In this document: in pieces, positions 46,270 to 58,842 of the stretch
Layout: every line of letters starts with the position of its first letter
Position numbering within the stretch: the first letter of the stretch is position 1
Source: Ottelia alismoides
Taxonomy: Eukaryota; Streptophyta; Magnoliopsida; Alismatales; Hydrocharitaceae
Reading direction: 5' to 3'
DNA: 64,000 nt
Assembly (NCBI GenBank): GCA_037367405.1
Contig: JAZKJV010002332.1
Span: 372,001-436,000 of the forward strand
The notes under the pieces: model-generated
What the model was told of the DNA's origin: nothing
What the model saw: the letters and a program-made list of their open reading frames with translations, nothing else
The model's database searches: none
Made by a program: the position numbers and the translations under genes

Positions 46270-48480
46270 AGGTTGGAGGTTTTAGATACGATCTATAAAC
46301 CTAGGACGACAATGTCACTAAAGGGATTATGAAATTTTATCGTATTTTGTTTAAGCAGCCATGTTTTGTGTGATTTTTCCACCCTTTTTAAATTCTTTAA
46401 ACTCTAAATTATCACTTGTATAATGTTCCCCATGAAATAAGGAAACTGTGGAACTTCGGTTTCCATGAACATGTATCCACTATTTCGGGGATGGAGAATC
46501 TTGACGTAATTCAAGAGTTAATTACGGTTTTAAAATGCTTAGAAATTCATGCAAATCCCTTGGGTTCTATTGTAAATAAAATTAGCAAACTATATAAAGT
46601 CATTTTTCTTGATTTATGTTTAAATTTATTGAGATGTGTTAGATTTAGTAAGTGAGGGTCAATGCAGAAAATTACTTTCCTAATCAAGAACCTTATGATT
46701 GTCATTTAATCAATTAGTGAAATTAATGGATAATTTCCTAAAATAATTATTGATAAATAGTTGTGAAATATTTCATGATGATTATATCCTTAAATGGCAT
46801 TGCCATATCGAAATATGATTAGATGATTGATCTTAATCACAGAGTGGTTACAACAATTCCAATAAACAATGTTGCTTGAATAGGATTGGGAATTCATTTA
46901 GCAAATTTCCTTCTAATATTATCCAAATTGGTTTTAATGACTATTACATATGGTATAACTTTGGTCATCTCAAATACAAAATGATCAATTCGCATCATCA
47001 TAACTCGAGGCAGATATGGTGCCTAGTCGGGGAACGTTGGGATAGCAGGATGCTCCGTGAGCAGTCTGTACCACCCATCGGTACCGGCCATGACGTGTAA
47101 GGAAAGTATAATGCTTGAAGCGATCATGATGTATTTTTCTAATTATTAAAATTTGAATAATATGTATTTTGATATTATACCATCCTTTAAATAACAAATT
47201 GTTAAAAAATTATTTGTTAGTTTATTGATTGGATTGATAAATTATTTAATATGATTAAATTAATTAGATCCAATTGAAACTAAACTCTCTATTATTAGTA
47301 GAGTAGTATTTTCCTTGGAAGAATTAATTATGTGAATATGATTCATAATAATTAATTAGAATTTGAACATGATATGGACGATTACATAAGTGGCATGCAT
47401 GGTCTTTTGTAAAGGAGAAGGGTTCTGTCGCTAGGGATTGTATATATGAGATGCATGTTCGAAGTCATAGCTCCTGCAGACGAGCGCATTTGGGTAGGGC
47501 TATTTGATTCTCGAAAGAGTATGTTCATATGCGTAATGACCCCAATATTGAGTCCTCATAATATTGGGAAGATATCGGATTGTGCATAGAGGGTTCTAAT
47601 CATGTTGATGGTTGGTTCAATTAACGATGGGTCAACATCACCTTAGAGGTGGTGGGCTAGGGTGTTAAAGATCAAATTGGGAATGCAAGTTGGACTTGCA
47701 AGGGGGAATGTGTTCCCTATTCTTTTGATCCGAGTTGCAAGTTCTTGTATTTTTGGGATGTAACAAAGATAGAAAAGGAGATCCCAGATCTTGCTTGGGA
47801 TTTAATTATATGTATATCTCTTACATTGAAAGTGAGTAAGGGAATGAACTTTCAATGATGACAAGGCAAGACAACTTTGATATAAAAATTCCTAAATTAA
47901 AGTAATATATTTATTTATTTATGCAAATTTCTTATTTCAGATAATCCTCATCAAACCCACCCAATAGTATACTCAATAATAACCAGTAAAATATCATGGA
48001 TTGGATCCATGATAAAGATATTGTATTAGCAAATGGACACATAATGTATGTGGTTGCAATATGCAAGTTTCCTTGTAATAATTAGGAATGACAAATAAAT
48101 AGATAATAGGACAACAACATAGGGTTTGTTTATCTTTATAGTCTTGATCACTCATCGGAGTATGCTTTGGAAGTATCATTATTATCATGATCGTAATTTT
48201 CAAATAATCCGTATAAACTCTAAGAAGATGTTATGGTATACAGATGTGCTCTCGACATTTAATCATGAATGACATGGTTCACTACATTATGCAGAATGGT
48301 GGCTCTATGAGAGATGATGTACTCAAAATGTTTGAGTACCTACCTGAACCAAAGACTTTTATAATTAAGATGGATGTAGATACGATGAGTGTTATCATTC
48401 TATTGTCTATACTCAAGTCATTCATGAAATTCATATTGTATGAATTGAATGAAGCATGTATAAATGTTTAAATATTCTTA
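46270..48480 (+). pseudogene. gag region remnant, copia copy 2
   Basis: MENLDVIQELITVLKCLEIH at about 46490-46550 parallels copy 1. 46640-48180 is AT-rich without frames. The UBN2-like core is better kept here: MCSRHLIMNDMVHYIMQNGG then SMRDDVLKMFEYLPEPKTF (48244-48360), continuing to ILYELNEACINV. Compared with copy 1 it is open for 75 codons. Confidence 0.65.
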
Positions 48481-49189
48481 TATTGAAATATTTTGAGTTC
48501 AATATAAGAGATCTTTAGTCTTAAGAAATGATTGCCTATAGATAAAGGGAGCGCAGTGGAAGCATGGAGCTGACCCATGTGAGAAGGAATGTCAAAGAGT
48601 TGACTATACTTCTGTGACTTCCAAAAAGTTGTACAAAAGCTAATAGTGCAACAAGATGATGTGTTGATAGTATGACTATCAAGTCTATATAGGATCCTTA
48701 GAGAAGGGCTTGGATAGTGCATTGGAATAATCTACATCTACATAACATAATTGAAATTGAATTACTTATTAGATAAGATAGAAGTCTAATAATTGTATCT
48801 CATTCTTCTAATGACATTTGAAATTAGTTGCATATGTTTTAGAATACAGGAAAATTTTATATTATAGTTTAATAGTCATACACATGGATATTGATGCAAT
48901 TGTTTAAACGATCTCTATTGGATTGATAGACTTAATGTTTTTAGTGGGAGAGTCGTTAGTCTAAGAGAATGTCTCTATGGCATAAATACTAGAATGCATT
49001 CATTATTTATTTCTAAATGTTGAGAATAAACATGATTTCTATGATAGACTTATCATAGAGTTATGATGGATATATTTCGGATAGTAATCTAACTTCTAGA
49101 TGATTCTACTTAATTAGAAAATTATGGAATGGTTCCTTAACATTTCTAATACTGAAATTTAAACCTTATAAGATTAATAGGAGGATGAA

Positions 49190-50030
49190 GATCATTTGAC
49201 AATGATCTGGCATCAAGCCTTGGACATATATCTATTGATGAGATCAATATACTAGTAAGAGATGAAACTTTTGAATGTCTGAAATATCAAATCTTACATA
49301 CATGTGAATATTGTATTCAAAGTAGAAAATGTCCAATCAACCTTTCTCTAGGAATGGTGTTAGATGCCAAGGTATTCATGATCTCATACATATTGATGTA
49401 TGTGGATCACTTATATCATAATAAACATTGAAGATTTGTGATATCATTAGATGATTATTCGTGATATAAGATTTCTTCCCATAACCTTAGAAAGGTATGA
49501 AATGTTCAAAGATTTCACAATTTTGGCCTTAAACGAAAGTTTGAAGGAAGATGAAATAAATTTGATCTAACCTAGGTAGCAAGTACCTGTTAGATGAATT
49601 CAAGGAATACCCTATGGAGATATGAATATGATTTCTATGTCACTCATCCCGATACAACTTAACTCAATAGAGTTTTGGAGAGATACAATTGGATCATGTG
49701 TGACATGATTTATTCAATGATTAATCTTAGCATAATTATCTCTTAGTTTCCAGCTATATATATGTAGTAGAGACTGCACTATATGTCACTTATAAGATAC
49801 CATGCGGTTCTAAACCTAAAAGCCCTCATAAGATATGGTTTGGAAACTAACCTAGTGTTGGACACTTGAGGATTTAGGGTTGCATAATCCATGACCATGT
49901 CTTGGATGCAAGTAAGCTGGAATCTAGCACAATAGAGTGCTAATTCATTAGGAAATTAAAGGATGGCATTCGATACCTACTTTATGACCTTGAGATTCTT
50001 AAAAGATTTCATCTCTAAGGACATGATTCT
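49190..50030 (+). pseudogene. Integrase remnant, copia copy 2
   Basis: GHISIDEINILVRDETFECL then KYQILHTCEYCIQS (about 49215-49325) keeps the GHxxxxxI and CxxC of the zinc domain better than copy 1. The C-terminal pattern (LVLDT*GFRVA frame-shifted equivalent of HLRIWGC) is at about 49850-49930. The catalytic core is unreadable. Confidence 0.78.
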
Positions 50031-51110
50031 TAAAGCTTGAGACTCTAGAGAATCAAGATGAAAATGAAGTTAAAAAAACTCAATGAATCTTGAGAATACT
50101 AAGAGGCTCCTGAAATCGGAAACTAAAAGGACAATTAAAGAAACATTCATACCTCTTCAAATAAATTTTTAGAATGGATTATTTGTGTCATTTAATTTTG
50201 ACAATGATCTGACTTCATATGATGTAGCTTATCATGATCATTTCATGGAAAGATGGATGTTAGGGGTAAGACTCATTGAGGTGTAAATGGATCTTAAAGA
50301 GAAAGAGGGAACAATATTAGAAGGCAAAGACCTTCAAAGTATAGCAAGTATAGCTCGTATCCATGAGCTACACAACGAAAAGACATCGCTTTCAATGAGA
50401 CTTGCTCTCCTGTAACCACGCTAAAACCCATCAGATATTTTTAACTATAGCTGCAAAACTTGGTTATGACATCTTCAAGATGGAAGTCAAGATTGTTTTC
50501 CACTATGAATTCCTCACCGAGGATATTCGCATGAAGTAGCCCCAGGAATTCATGGTTGATGAAGGCAGGGTATGCAGGAAACTCCATCTATGGACACCAA
50601 TAATCTTCTTGTAGTTGTACTATTAGATTTGATGAAACTACAAATGTTATTATTTCATATAGAATCTTGATTAATAATGTGAAGCCTAGTAAGAGTACCA
50701 TTATTTTCATCATGTTTAATGTAGATAAAATATCCTAAGCATTTGGAATGATATAAGGATGATAATAAGTGTTTTATAATCTGGTTGTACCATACCTGAG
50801 ATATGATCTCAAGAATACCTCTTGGATCTTAGTTCTGAAGATATTTAGAAGAAAAGAAAAGAGGTATTTGGACCATTATAATAAGTAATACACCTTGGAC
50901 GTGTTCCATTCTTGGAAAACCCCCAAGGAAGTCTTCCTATCCTTTAGATTTGGTACTAACCTATCTGAAGGGATAACATCACAAGGAGTTGAGGAAGTGA
51001 ATGCTAAAACTGCTTGCCCTTGTGCATCAGTTATGAGAAGCCGAGTGTATGCTAGATGTGTATGAAATCCATATGTCTACCATGTAGTTGGAGTAATAAA
51101 CTACTACTAA
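50031..51110 (+). pseudogene. Reverse transcriptase remnant, copia copy 2
   Basis: LGYDIFKMEVKIVFHYEFLT then EDIRMK*PQEFMVDEGRVC (about 50458-50575) is the same RT palm segment as in copy 1. A segment like ECxAKTACPCASVMRSRVYA at about 50995-51050 precedes the expected CTRPD box. There is a deletion of about 70 bp relative to copy 1 near 50268 (copy 1 42229-42300). RNase H beyond 51110 is not readable. Confidence 0.78.
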
Positions 51111-51570
51111 TCCTACTATTGAGATAAAACACTTGTTTGAAGTGATAACAATATCTTCAAAGATGATAAGACTTTAGAGATAGTGATCTTAAAGTCTTCT
51201 TCAAGAACCTAAGACTCTACAGATCGTTATCTAAAAGGTCTTAACTGTTGATATCTTAGGAGATAGAGATATGGAAATAACATATTCTGATAAGGATAAG
51301 AGAAATTACATACTGTTTATAACAATTATCGAGTTGTAGTTTTAGAGACACTATAACTACCTCAAAATTGAGTATTGGTTGCATAAGATGAGACATTCAC
51401 ATTGGTTGCGACCATTGTTGTTGGGGGATATGCAAGTCCCGTAAAAGGACTTGGCGTAGTCTCTTGAGAACAGGATGACTGATGAGCTTTCCTAGCTATT
51501 TTTTTCTAAATAGCATATGATTATCACATGAGTGTTGGTTTAAAGATTAGCCCATTAATGTCTCTTTGGC

Positions 51571-51582
51571 CTAGTGGGAGAT
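51571..51582 (+). other. Polypurine tract, copia copy 2
   Basis: CTAGTGGGAGAT abuts LTR 3, equivalent to the tract at 43597-43610. Confidence 0.8.
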
Positions 51583-54219
51583 TGTTGGACATGCAAGCCC
51601 GCGACGAGCCATTATGCAAGAAATGTTATTGCAAATATCATTCCCTGATGTGAAATGTAGAATAATTAATTTGCGTAATAGGTCCTTTAGTACAATTTGA
51701 GTTATGTACCATCGTAATCTTAATGATCATACGGATGTTGATTCAATTGTTGAATCATAGAGGCTGGTGCTTGGATGACTATCTGAAGAGTTATATTTAG
51801 GACTCATCAAGCACCGTTAAATGATTGTTAACAGAAAATCTGCAGCGTAAGAAGGAAATGGAAATCCTTTCTTTAAAGGTTGATATCTAACTGACCTCTT
51901 GATGCACGTCCTCTGCATAGGAATAGAGATTCGGAGGTGTTAGATAACATAGGTCAAAGAGTTACTTAACTAGATCGAAATAACAAAAGACCTATGTCGT
52001 ATGTTGTCACGATATAGGCACCCATTCTCTGACCGAAGACAAATGCGTTACCATATGTCTGAGTACGTACATTTGGCAGACCAATAGGTTGATGGCCTAA
52101 TCAAGATCTATATATCAGTACGTTGGTGAGCATGCATGGGCATATGAGTAATACTATCTCTCAAAGGGATCATACAGTTTCATTTACTGAACCGAAAAGA
52201 TGAGCTCACTCATGTGATATTTGGATCAAATTTTGTGCACAGTCCTCTTGCTTTGGAAGCTTGATTGAATTTGTAGGTTTGATATATGCTTTTGGAAAGT
52301 ATATGAACAACACCTAGGTATGATATATGCTTTTGGAAGTATATGATCGATACCGACTCCCAATGATCAAATGAGAACATAATAACAAATCCCTGATGGA
52401 GACAGTCTAAAAGTGAACTGAAACTTCAAGTTTAATCTAAGTCTTCCAGTATGCATGATGTAAATGTATTTGGAATACCTGAGGGTGATGTGATCGTAAA
52501 CAAGTGTATAACCTTGACACTTCAATTCCAAAGGAGTTATGAAATATGTCTGGATTTTAGTGACTCCTCTCAATAGAGAAGTGATCTATTCTTGGTCCAA
52601 GTGTTGGATAGTGATCTGAATGTGACTCAGATGCAATACGGCTTTCATTTAATGAAACATCTATTGGAGGTATGTATGATATGGATTTGAGATTTGATCT
52701 CAATATCCGAGTCACTATATGTGGAATGTACAATCGCCATGTCCTTTCTCCAAGAATCCGTGGATAAAGTGTGTTGTCCTTGACAGAGTTCAAGGATAAT
52801 TTCACTGTTATATATGTATCCGAGCATTGAGAAAATAAATAATTAAATGTGATTTAATTATAATGGATAATATGAATTTGATTTATATTATAAGGAGAGT
52901 ATGTGACATAGTTAAATGTGATTTAATTATAAAAGATGTAAATGATGTGAATGTAATTAGTATTATTTGGGCACATGAGAATGGAGATCGAAGATGATTA
53001 AATGTGATGTAATTATAATGGATATGAATGCAGTGGATATCCCTATCCATATTAATCACACACACATATATATATATTGTAAATGTGATTTATAATATAC
53101 TAGAGAGCCTGCTATGATTTATATTTATTGATTATTTATTGATGTGAATTGGATTCACATTGGATAATTAATTGAAAATATAATTTACATTTTATTTTGG
53201 GTTGTGAATTTGATTCACAACGTTCTAATGACATGATTGCAATGTTCGCAAAAAAATTGGATTTATTTTTGTAAAATAATTTGCAACAAAAGTTGTTGCA
53301 AATATTTAGAGAAATTCATGGAATAGGAGATTCCATGTATTAGGAACATAGGGCACCATTCCTATTATGGAGAGGGGATGGCCACCAAGTCCTAATAGGA
53401 CTTGTGGCCGTCCACCCCCTTATAGAAGCCTCCTTCCTATTTCTCCAAGGTAGATTGATTTAATGAAAATTGAATTATATTGAATATTGTTCAATATAAT
53501 TAATTTTATTAAATTAACTATTGTTGTGTTTTTACAATAAAATCATGGACATTGAAAGAAACACAAATCAATCTCTTCCCTTGATTTTGTGTTGTCCATG
53601 GATTGAGATCCATGGACTCCCAAAATACTATATAAGAAGTGGCACCCCTTGCTCTTCAAGTTACAGCAACAAGAGACAAATCATATGCTCTCTCTCTCTC
53701 TCTATCTCTGCATGTTCTCTCTCTCCTTCTCTCTCAACATGTGGCCATCTATATGTTGAACTATAGAAGGACGTCATCGTCGTTGCTATGCCACCATGTT
53801 TCCGCTTCGACCGCTCTTGGATCTCTGTCTCCTTCGGTGCACCTCCTCATGAAGTAGAAGTCGGATCTCATGTGACAGGATCAAAAGATTCATTGCTTGG
53901 ATCATCAACATAGATTACGAGGAGCACGAGTTTATTCAATGCGCTCGCAAACATCTCCTCCGTCGGATTGGACTTGAGACAGGATATCTTTTCATTTAGA
54001 GACTCGATCTCAACCATGCTTCAGGAGGTGAGCCTAATACTTGTCTGGGGTTTAGATGAAATGATCTAAGAAGTGTTCTTGGATCATGTGGTTTCATAGT
54101 TTAAATTTTTTTTAAATTCCACTGCCCCGAGAAACTAGTACGACTCGTAGCTCCCGATCGCATACGATGTGATTCTCATGCTTCCATGATGCGCTTAAGG
54201 AATTTTTCCATATCCTTCA
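51583..54219 (+). repeat. Copia LTR 3, 2637 bp
   Basis: Full-length, ends TGTTGG and CCTTCA, colinear with LTR 2 with scattered substitutions and small indels. The sequence after CCTTCA is not a PBS but the continuation of the target LTR, so this is the right end of the array. Confidence 0.92.
53629..53636 (+). promoter_or_regulatory. TATA box of copia LTR 3
   Basis: TATATAAG in the same context as 45681-45688, followed by a longer (TC)n leader at 53688-53704. Confidence 0.65.
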
Positions 54220-55050
54220 ACTTGCACATGTCTAAATTGCGGATATGCCCGAGCAACTTGTATGTATAGCATCTTAGTCCTATTTTAGATCTTTTTTTAT
54301 ATTTTCTTATATTTTTCTTGCAATTATGCTCATGACTTCCATGCTTAATATCTAGAGCACCATAATTCCTATTTTAGTAAAATTGGTCTTGTTTGAAATC
54401 TTTTTTAATGCTTTGTGATGTGATGTATTCATCTGTCTAATATGCCTTGTTGAAAATGAATTAAAAATCATAGAAGACTTGTGGGTTTTAGACATGACAA
54501 TTTGAGTTGAAAATTGCATGCATGTGCATTTAGTGCTACATTGAACCCCCTGATTTGCCTTAGAATTAACTAAAATAATCAGGACCTTGGTTAGGAATAC
54601 TTTGAATATCATTTCCTGATTTGTTTTCCACATAGGGAGTTTGGTTCATGTATTGATAAACTGGTCCCTCGATTGAATAACGCACATTAGTTTGATTGAT
54701 TAATTAATTTGTGTGCATTCGACCATTCTAAGCATGATACTTTAAATTGTTAATTCAATAATTCAGGAGCAAAATTGTGATTATGTCGTGTGAGTTATAT
54801 GTGTTGTGACTTGCATGCGTGATCATTTTGTAGCATAAAAATAATTGCATTGAAAAACTCCATAAAAGTTATGCAACCATTGTGGTGTTTCTTCCATGCT
54901 TGAATTAGAAAGACCTTAGAGTAGCATATCACTTACTTTCAGACCCAATTAAGTAAGTTAATAAGTACTATTTTTGTGTTCAACCATGGACTTATCTAGG
55001 ATAAGTTAAATCGAGCAACTCCTCACAGAGATTCTTGCTCAGTTTATGAT
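54220..55050 (+). repeat. Right piece of the LTR-1-like copy split by the copia array
   Basis: 54235-55050 follows LTR-1 from about 6400 to 7230. Shared marks are TTTCTTGCAATTATGC, TGCCTTGTTGAAAATGAATT, GATACTTTAAATTGTTAAT and TGTGTTCAACCAT. Together with 37111-37254 it restores a continuous match to LTR-1, showing where the array entered. Confidence 0.85.
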
Positions 55051-55945
55051 AGACTCGTAATTGGTGTATAAAAAGGAGCCAATTTTAAATTGGTTGATTA
55101 TGTGTTCATCATAGGAGGATTCGAGTGGAGGGGGCTCTAGAGAAGGAGAGAATGGACTTGACAATGATCATGAAGAACTATGGAGTGTGATGAAGCTCTA
55201 ACTCAGGTCATAGTTGTGAAGTGAGTTGTGTGTTGAGCGAAAAAAAGAAAGGGTGTGAGGTCGTCGAAGGGAAATTGTATTGGAAATGAACGGAAATAGT
55301 GGGATGGAGGGATTTTTCCTATGTTGGGGTTCAGAGTGAGTCCCTAGGTATTCGCTCAAGGTAGGTCGCAACTCTACCGAGCTTGGGCAATCACCAAAGT
55401 AGCTACTATATGGCAGATATGGTCATGGACCACACAGGAGGTGGATCCCCTAGTCTCTCTAAGATGACCTCTTTGATGTCACATGGAGGTTGTACGAGCT
55501 CGGGACTTTCTCTATATTGTGGTAGATGAGTTGAATGACGGGAGATGGGAGCTATTTATAGTATAGGAGGAGATTTGTGTGAAGGCGATTTCGAGACTTG
55601 ATGATGAGTGATTGAGGGGGTAATGGTGCAGGGTGGTTGTTCGATAAAAAAGAGGGGAGTAACAACTATCAGGTGGGTGTTGTGGCAAGATGAGGTGATG
55701 TAGGTAACAGTCAGTGTAAGTCAGAGAATAGGCTTTAGCGATATGTGTAAAGGTAGAGAGAGAGCGGAGGAAGATTGGAGGAAGAAGAAGACCCCAATGA
55801 TGTTAGATATAGAGATCCAGCAATAATTGGATGGGTGCATGTGGACGAGAGTGACTCGTCTGATCAAAAGATTAGATGTGCGAGACAAAAAGGTTGGGTC
55901 ACGTGACTGCTTCAAGAGAGCTCGGGTGCCATGATAGGATATTTC
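55051..55945 (-). repeat. Probable minus-strand LTR fragment left of the LINE
   Basis: G-rich on the plus strand, like the middle of other minus-strand LTRs, with a CACGTG in a perfect palindrome GTCACGTGAC at 55898-55907. No gene is seen. The match to a named LTR is weak; the assignment rests on composition, G-box and position next to 59282-59878. Confidence 0.4.
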
Positions 55946-55962
55946 ACAATAGGAAAATAACT
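55946..55962. repeat. Left target-site duplication of the LINE
   Basis: ACAATAGGAAAATAACT, identical to 59265-59281. Confidence 0.95.
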
Positions 55963-56058
55963 TCAACAACAACAACAAAGCCTTTTCCCACAATTAAGTA
56001 GGGTCGGCTACATGGATTCTTCGCCTCCATTCAGATATATCTTGGGTCAATCTCGGGC

Positions 56059-57821
56059 TTATATCCACAAAACAAAGATCCCTTCGTATGTCTCTTTCCA
56101 ACACTTCTTAGGCCGTCCCCGCCCTCTCTTAGTCGGCTCAACATCCCAATACTCACATCTCCTAACTGGTGCATCAGCTGATCTTCTTTGCAAATGACCA
56201 ACCCATCTTAAGCAGTTTTCTCGCATATTATCCTCAATCGGAGCAACACCAACTTTCTTTCTAATTGCATCATTTTGAATCCGATCTTTACGTGTGTATC
56301 CACGCATCCACCTTAGCATTTTCATTTCTGCTACAGTCATTCTCTACACATGTCTATGGTTCACAGACCAACATTCAGATCCATAGAGCATAGAAGGTCT
56401 CACGGCTACTTTGTAAAACTTTCCTTTAATATTTAAAGGAATTTTATTATCACAGAGAACAACAGAGTCTCCTCTCCACTTTAGCCAACCTGCATTTATT
56501 CTATTAGTAACATCTCCATCAATTTCCCCATCATGTTGCAAAATAGATCCCAGATATCTAAAAGAATCTCTCTTCACAATGTTATCATCACCAATATTCA
56601 CCTTAATTCCTTCACCATTGCTTCCATCAAAGGTGCACTCCATATACTCTGTCTTAGCCCTACATATACGAAATCCTTTACTCTCCAACTCATGTTTCCA
56701 GACCTCAAGCTTCTCATTTACTCCATCTCTAGTCTCACCAATCAACACAATATCATAAGCAAATAACATACACCAAGGTAACTAATACTGAATGTGACTT
56801 GTCAACTCGTCCATAATCAACGTAAAAAGAAATGGACTCAAAGTTGAACCTTGATGTAAACCAATGTTGATGTCAAAATAGCCAGTCTTCCTAGACGGGG
56901 TCCTTACACAAGATAAAGCCCTATCATACATGTCCTTTATGAGTTTAATGTATAGGACTGGCACTTGTCTCTTCTCCAAAACTCTCCACAATATCTCTCG
57001 TGGGACAGAATCATAAGACTTCTCCAAATCAATAAAGATTATATGGAGGTTCTTCCTTTTAGCTCTATAAATCTCCATTATTCTCCTCAGCAAATGGATG
57101 GCTTCAATAGTTGAGCGACTGGCATGAATCCGAATTGGTTTTCTTTGATGTTGGAAACTTGCCTCAACCTTCTCTCGATCACACGCTCCCAAATTTTCAT
57201 AGTGTGACTCATCAGCTTGATACCTCTATAATTTGAACAATTTTAAATGTCTCCTTTATTCTTATAAAGAGGCACCACGATACTACTCCAATCTTCAGGC
57301 ATTTTCTTGCTTCGCCAAATAACATTAAATAGATTCGTAAGCCAAGTCAAACCGCGCTCACCTAAAACTTTCCATACTTATACAGGGATATCATCCGATC
57401 CTACACCTTTCCCAAGTCTCATAACTTTCAAAGCATCCTCTACTTCCTTTCTTGGTATCCGTTTATAGCTTGCACGATTCAAGTAACTTCCACTACTAGC
57501 TAGATCACCCAAGGTGATCTCTCTATTTCCTTCCCCAATGAAAAGTTTATGGAAGTACTGCTCCCATCTAGTCTCGATATCCTTCTGTGTAACAAGCACG
57601 TGACCTTCCTCGTCCTTAATGCATCTCACTTGAGAAAGGTCTTTGGTCTTTCTTTCTCTTGCTTTGGCCAACCTGAATATATCCTTCTGGCCCTCTGTAG
57701 AGTCGAGATTTTTATACAAAACTTCATAAGCTTTCGACTTAGCTTCGCTTACAGCTTTCTTTGCTTCCTTCTTTGTTATTTTGTAGTTTGTGACAGTTTC
57801 CTCTGTTTTATCCTTAGACAT
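56059..57821 (-). pseudogene. LINE reverse transcriptase and C-terminal region
   Basis: From the N-terminus: SKAYEVLYKNLDSTEGQKDI (about 57740-57680), EVEDALKVMRLGKGVGSDDI (about 57450-57390), PEDWSSIVVPLYKNKGDI (about 57300-57245), YRGIKLMSHTMKIWERV (about 57230-57180), IHIIFIDLEKSYDSVPR-like motif A (FIDLEKSYDSVPREILW, about 57030-56980), GLHQGSTLSPFLFTLIMDEL (about 56870-56810), and motif C LFAYDIVLIGE (about 56767-56735), where the usual ADD is AYD, losing a catalytic Asp. Then ESKGFRICRAKTEYMECTF and a C-terminal RPSMLYGSECW, MKMLRWMRGYTRKDRI, RWVGHLQRR and RGRGRPKKCW to 56059. Several frameshifts (near 57380, 57190, 56780, 56340) show it is dead. Confidence 0.9.
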
Positions 57822-57840
57822 AGCTTTAAAGCATGTTCTT

Positions 57841-58840
57841 TTAATTTTTTAGCTTCTCTTGCACCCCTTCACTCCACCACCAAGCCTCCTTTTGACCTGG
57901 GGATCCTCCCTTTGACTCGCCTAGCATCTCTTTGGCTACCTTTCGGATACAAGATGCTACTCCCTCCCACATCTCGTTTGCACTTCCACTATAATCCAAA
58001 GATAAATCTTCTAAAACCTTCTCCCTGAAGCTCGATTGCTTCAGTGGAAGATTCCACCATCTAGTTCTAGTGATCTTAGGAACCCTCCTTTTCTTTACCA
58101 GCCCTTTTATTTGTCCATCCAAGATTAACAAGCGATGTTGAGTTGTCAAACTCTCTCCTGGGATTACTTTGCAGTCTTTGCAACACAACCGATCTCTTCT
58201 CCTCAACCCAAAGTAATCTATTTGTGTTCTCGTTGGACTACTCTTATAAGTAATTAAATGTTCATCCATCTTCTTGAAGAGAGTGTTTGCTATGAAAAGA
58301 TCATATGCCGTTACAAAAACCAGGATGACTTTTCCCTCTTCATTTCTATCCCCAAAACCATGTCCTCCATGAACACTAGCATACCCTGAAGCATCTTTTC
58401 ATACATGTCCATTAAGATCTCCACCTATGCAAATCATCTCTCTTTGTGGGATTCCTTGTAAAATCTTATCTAGATCCTCCCAAAAAGCTTGTTTAGTCCT
58501 TTCATATAAACCAATTTGCAGTGCATAAATTGAGATTATATTCAGAATTTCATCTTCAAGCACCAATTTTAGCAAAATAATCCGATCCTCAAATCTTTGC
58601 ACCTCAACCACACAATCCTTCAAATCCTTATGAACAACCACTCCAACACCGTTTCTACCCTTATCTTTACCTGAATACCAATGTTTAAAGCATGTCTTCT
58701 TGATCTCCCTTGCTTTCTCTCCAACCCATTTAGTCTCTTGAAGACATAGTATATGAATCTTCCTTCTTTCCATCGTATCCACTATCTTCGTTGATTTTCC
58801 AGTCAAAGTGCCATTATTACAACTACCAATCCGCAACTTC
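57841..58840 (-). pseudogene. LINE AP-endonuclease domain and linker
   Basis: RIGSCNNGTLTGKSTKIVDT then MERRKIHILCLQETKWVGEK (58836-58715) carries the endonuclease motifs; the usual SWNVGTL reads SCNNGTL, while QET is kept. GRNGVGVVVHKDL (about 58660-58625) and ICIGGDLNGHV (58430-58399) follow, then a stop at 58396, a decayed GFGDRN, and TQIDYFGLRRRDRLCCKDCK then VIPGESLTTQHRLLILD (58220-58115) in a second frame. It ends with an acidic/Trp-rich linker (EAWWWSEGVQEKLKN) at 57841. This domain nicks the target DNA in active RTE elements. Confidence 0.9.
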
Positions 58841-58842
58841 TA

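Larger units (their letters stand above)
37255..54219 (+). mobile_element. Tandem Ty1/copia array: LTR-internal-LTR-internal-LTR
   Basis: Three LTRs (37255-38161, 43611-46254, 51583-54219) alternate with two internal regions (38162-43610, 46255-51582) in the same orientation. The internal regions are clearly homologous along their length (for example 40180-40440 with 48240-48475, 42450-42620 with 50440-50600). Each internal region starts with a Met-type PBS and ends in a purine tract. The flanks are two halves of one LTR-1-like sequence, so the whole 17-kb array occupies one insertion site; the 5-bp flanks (CCTCG, ACTTG) are compatible with a decayed duplication but do not prove one. Confidence 0.88.

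Noticed and set aside
57549..58028. 159-codon plus-strand ORF with hydrophobic segments
   Set aside because: Antisense to the LINE reverse transcriptase/endonuclease frames, which match a known family; the plus frame is a shadow.
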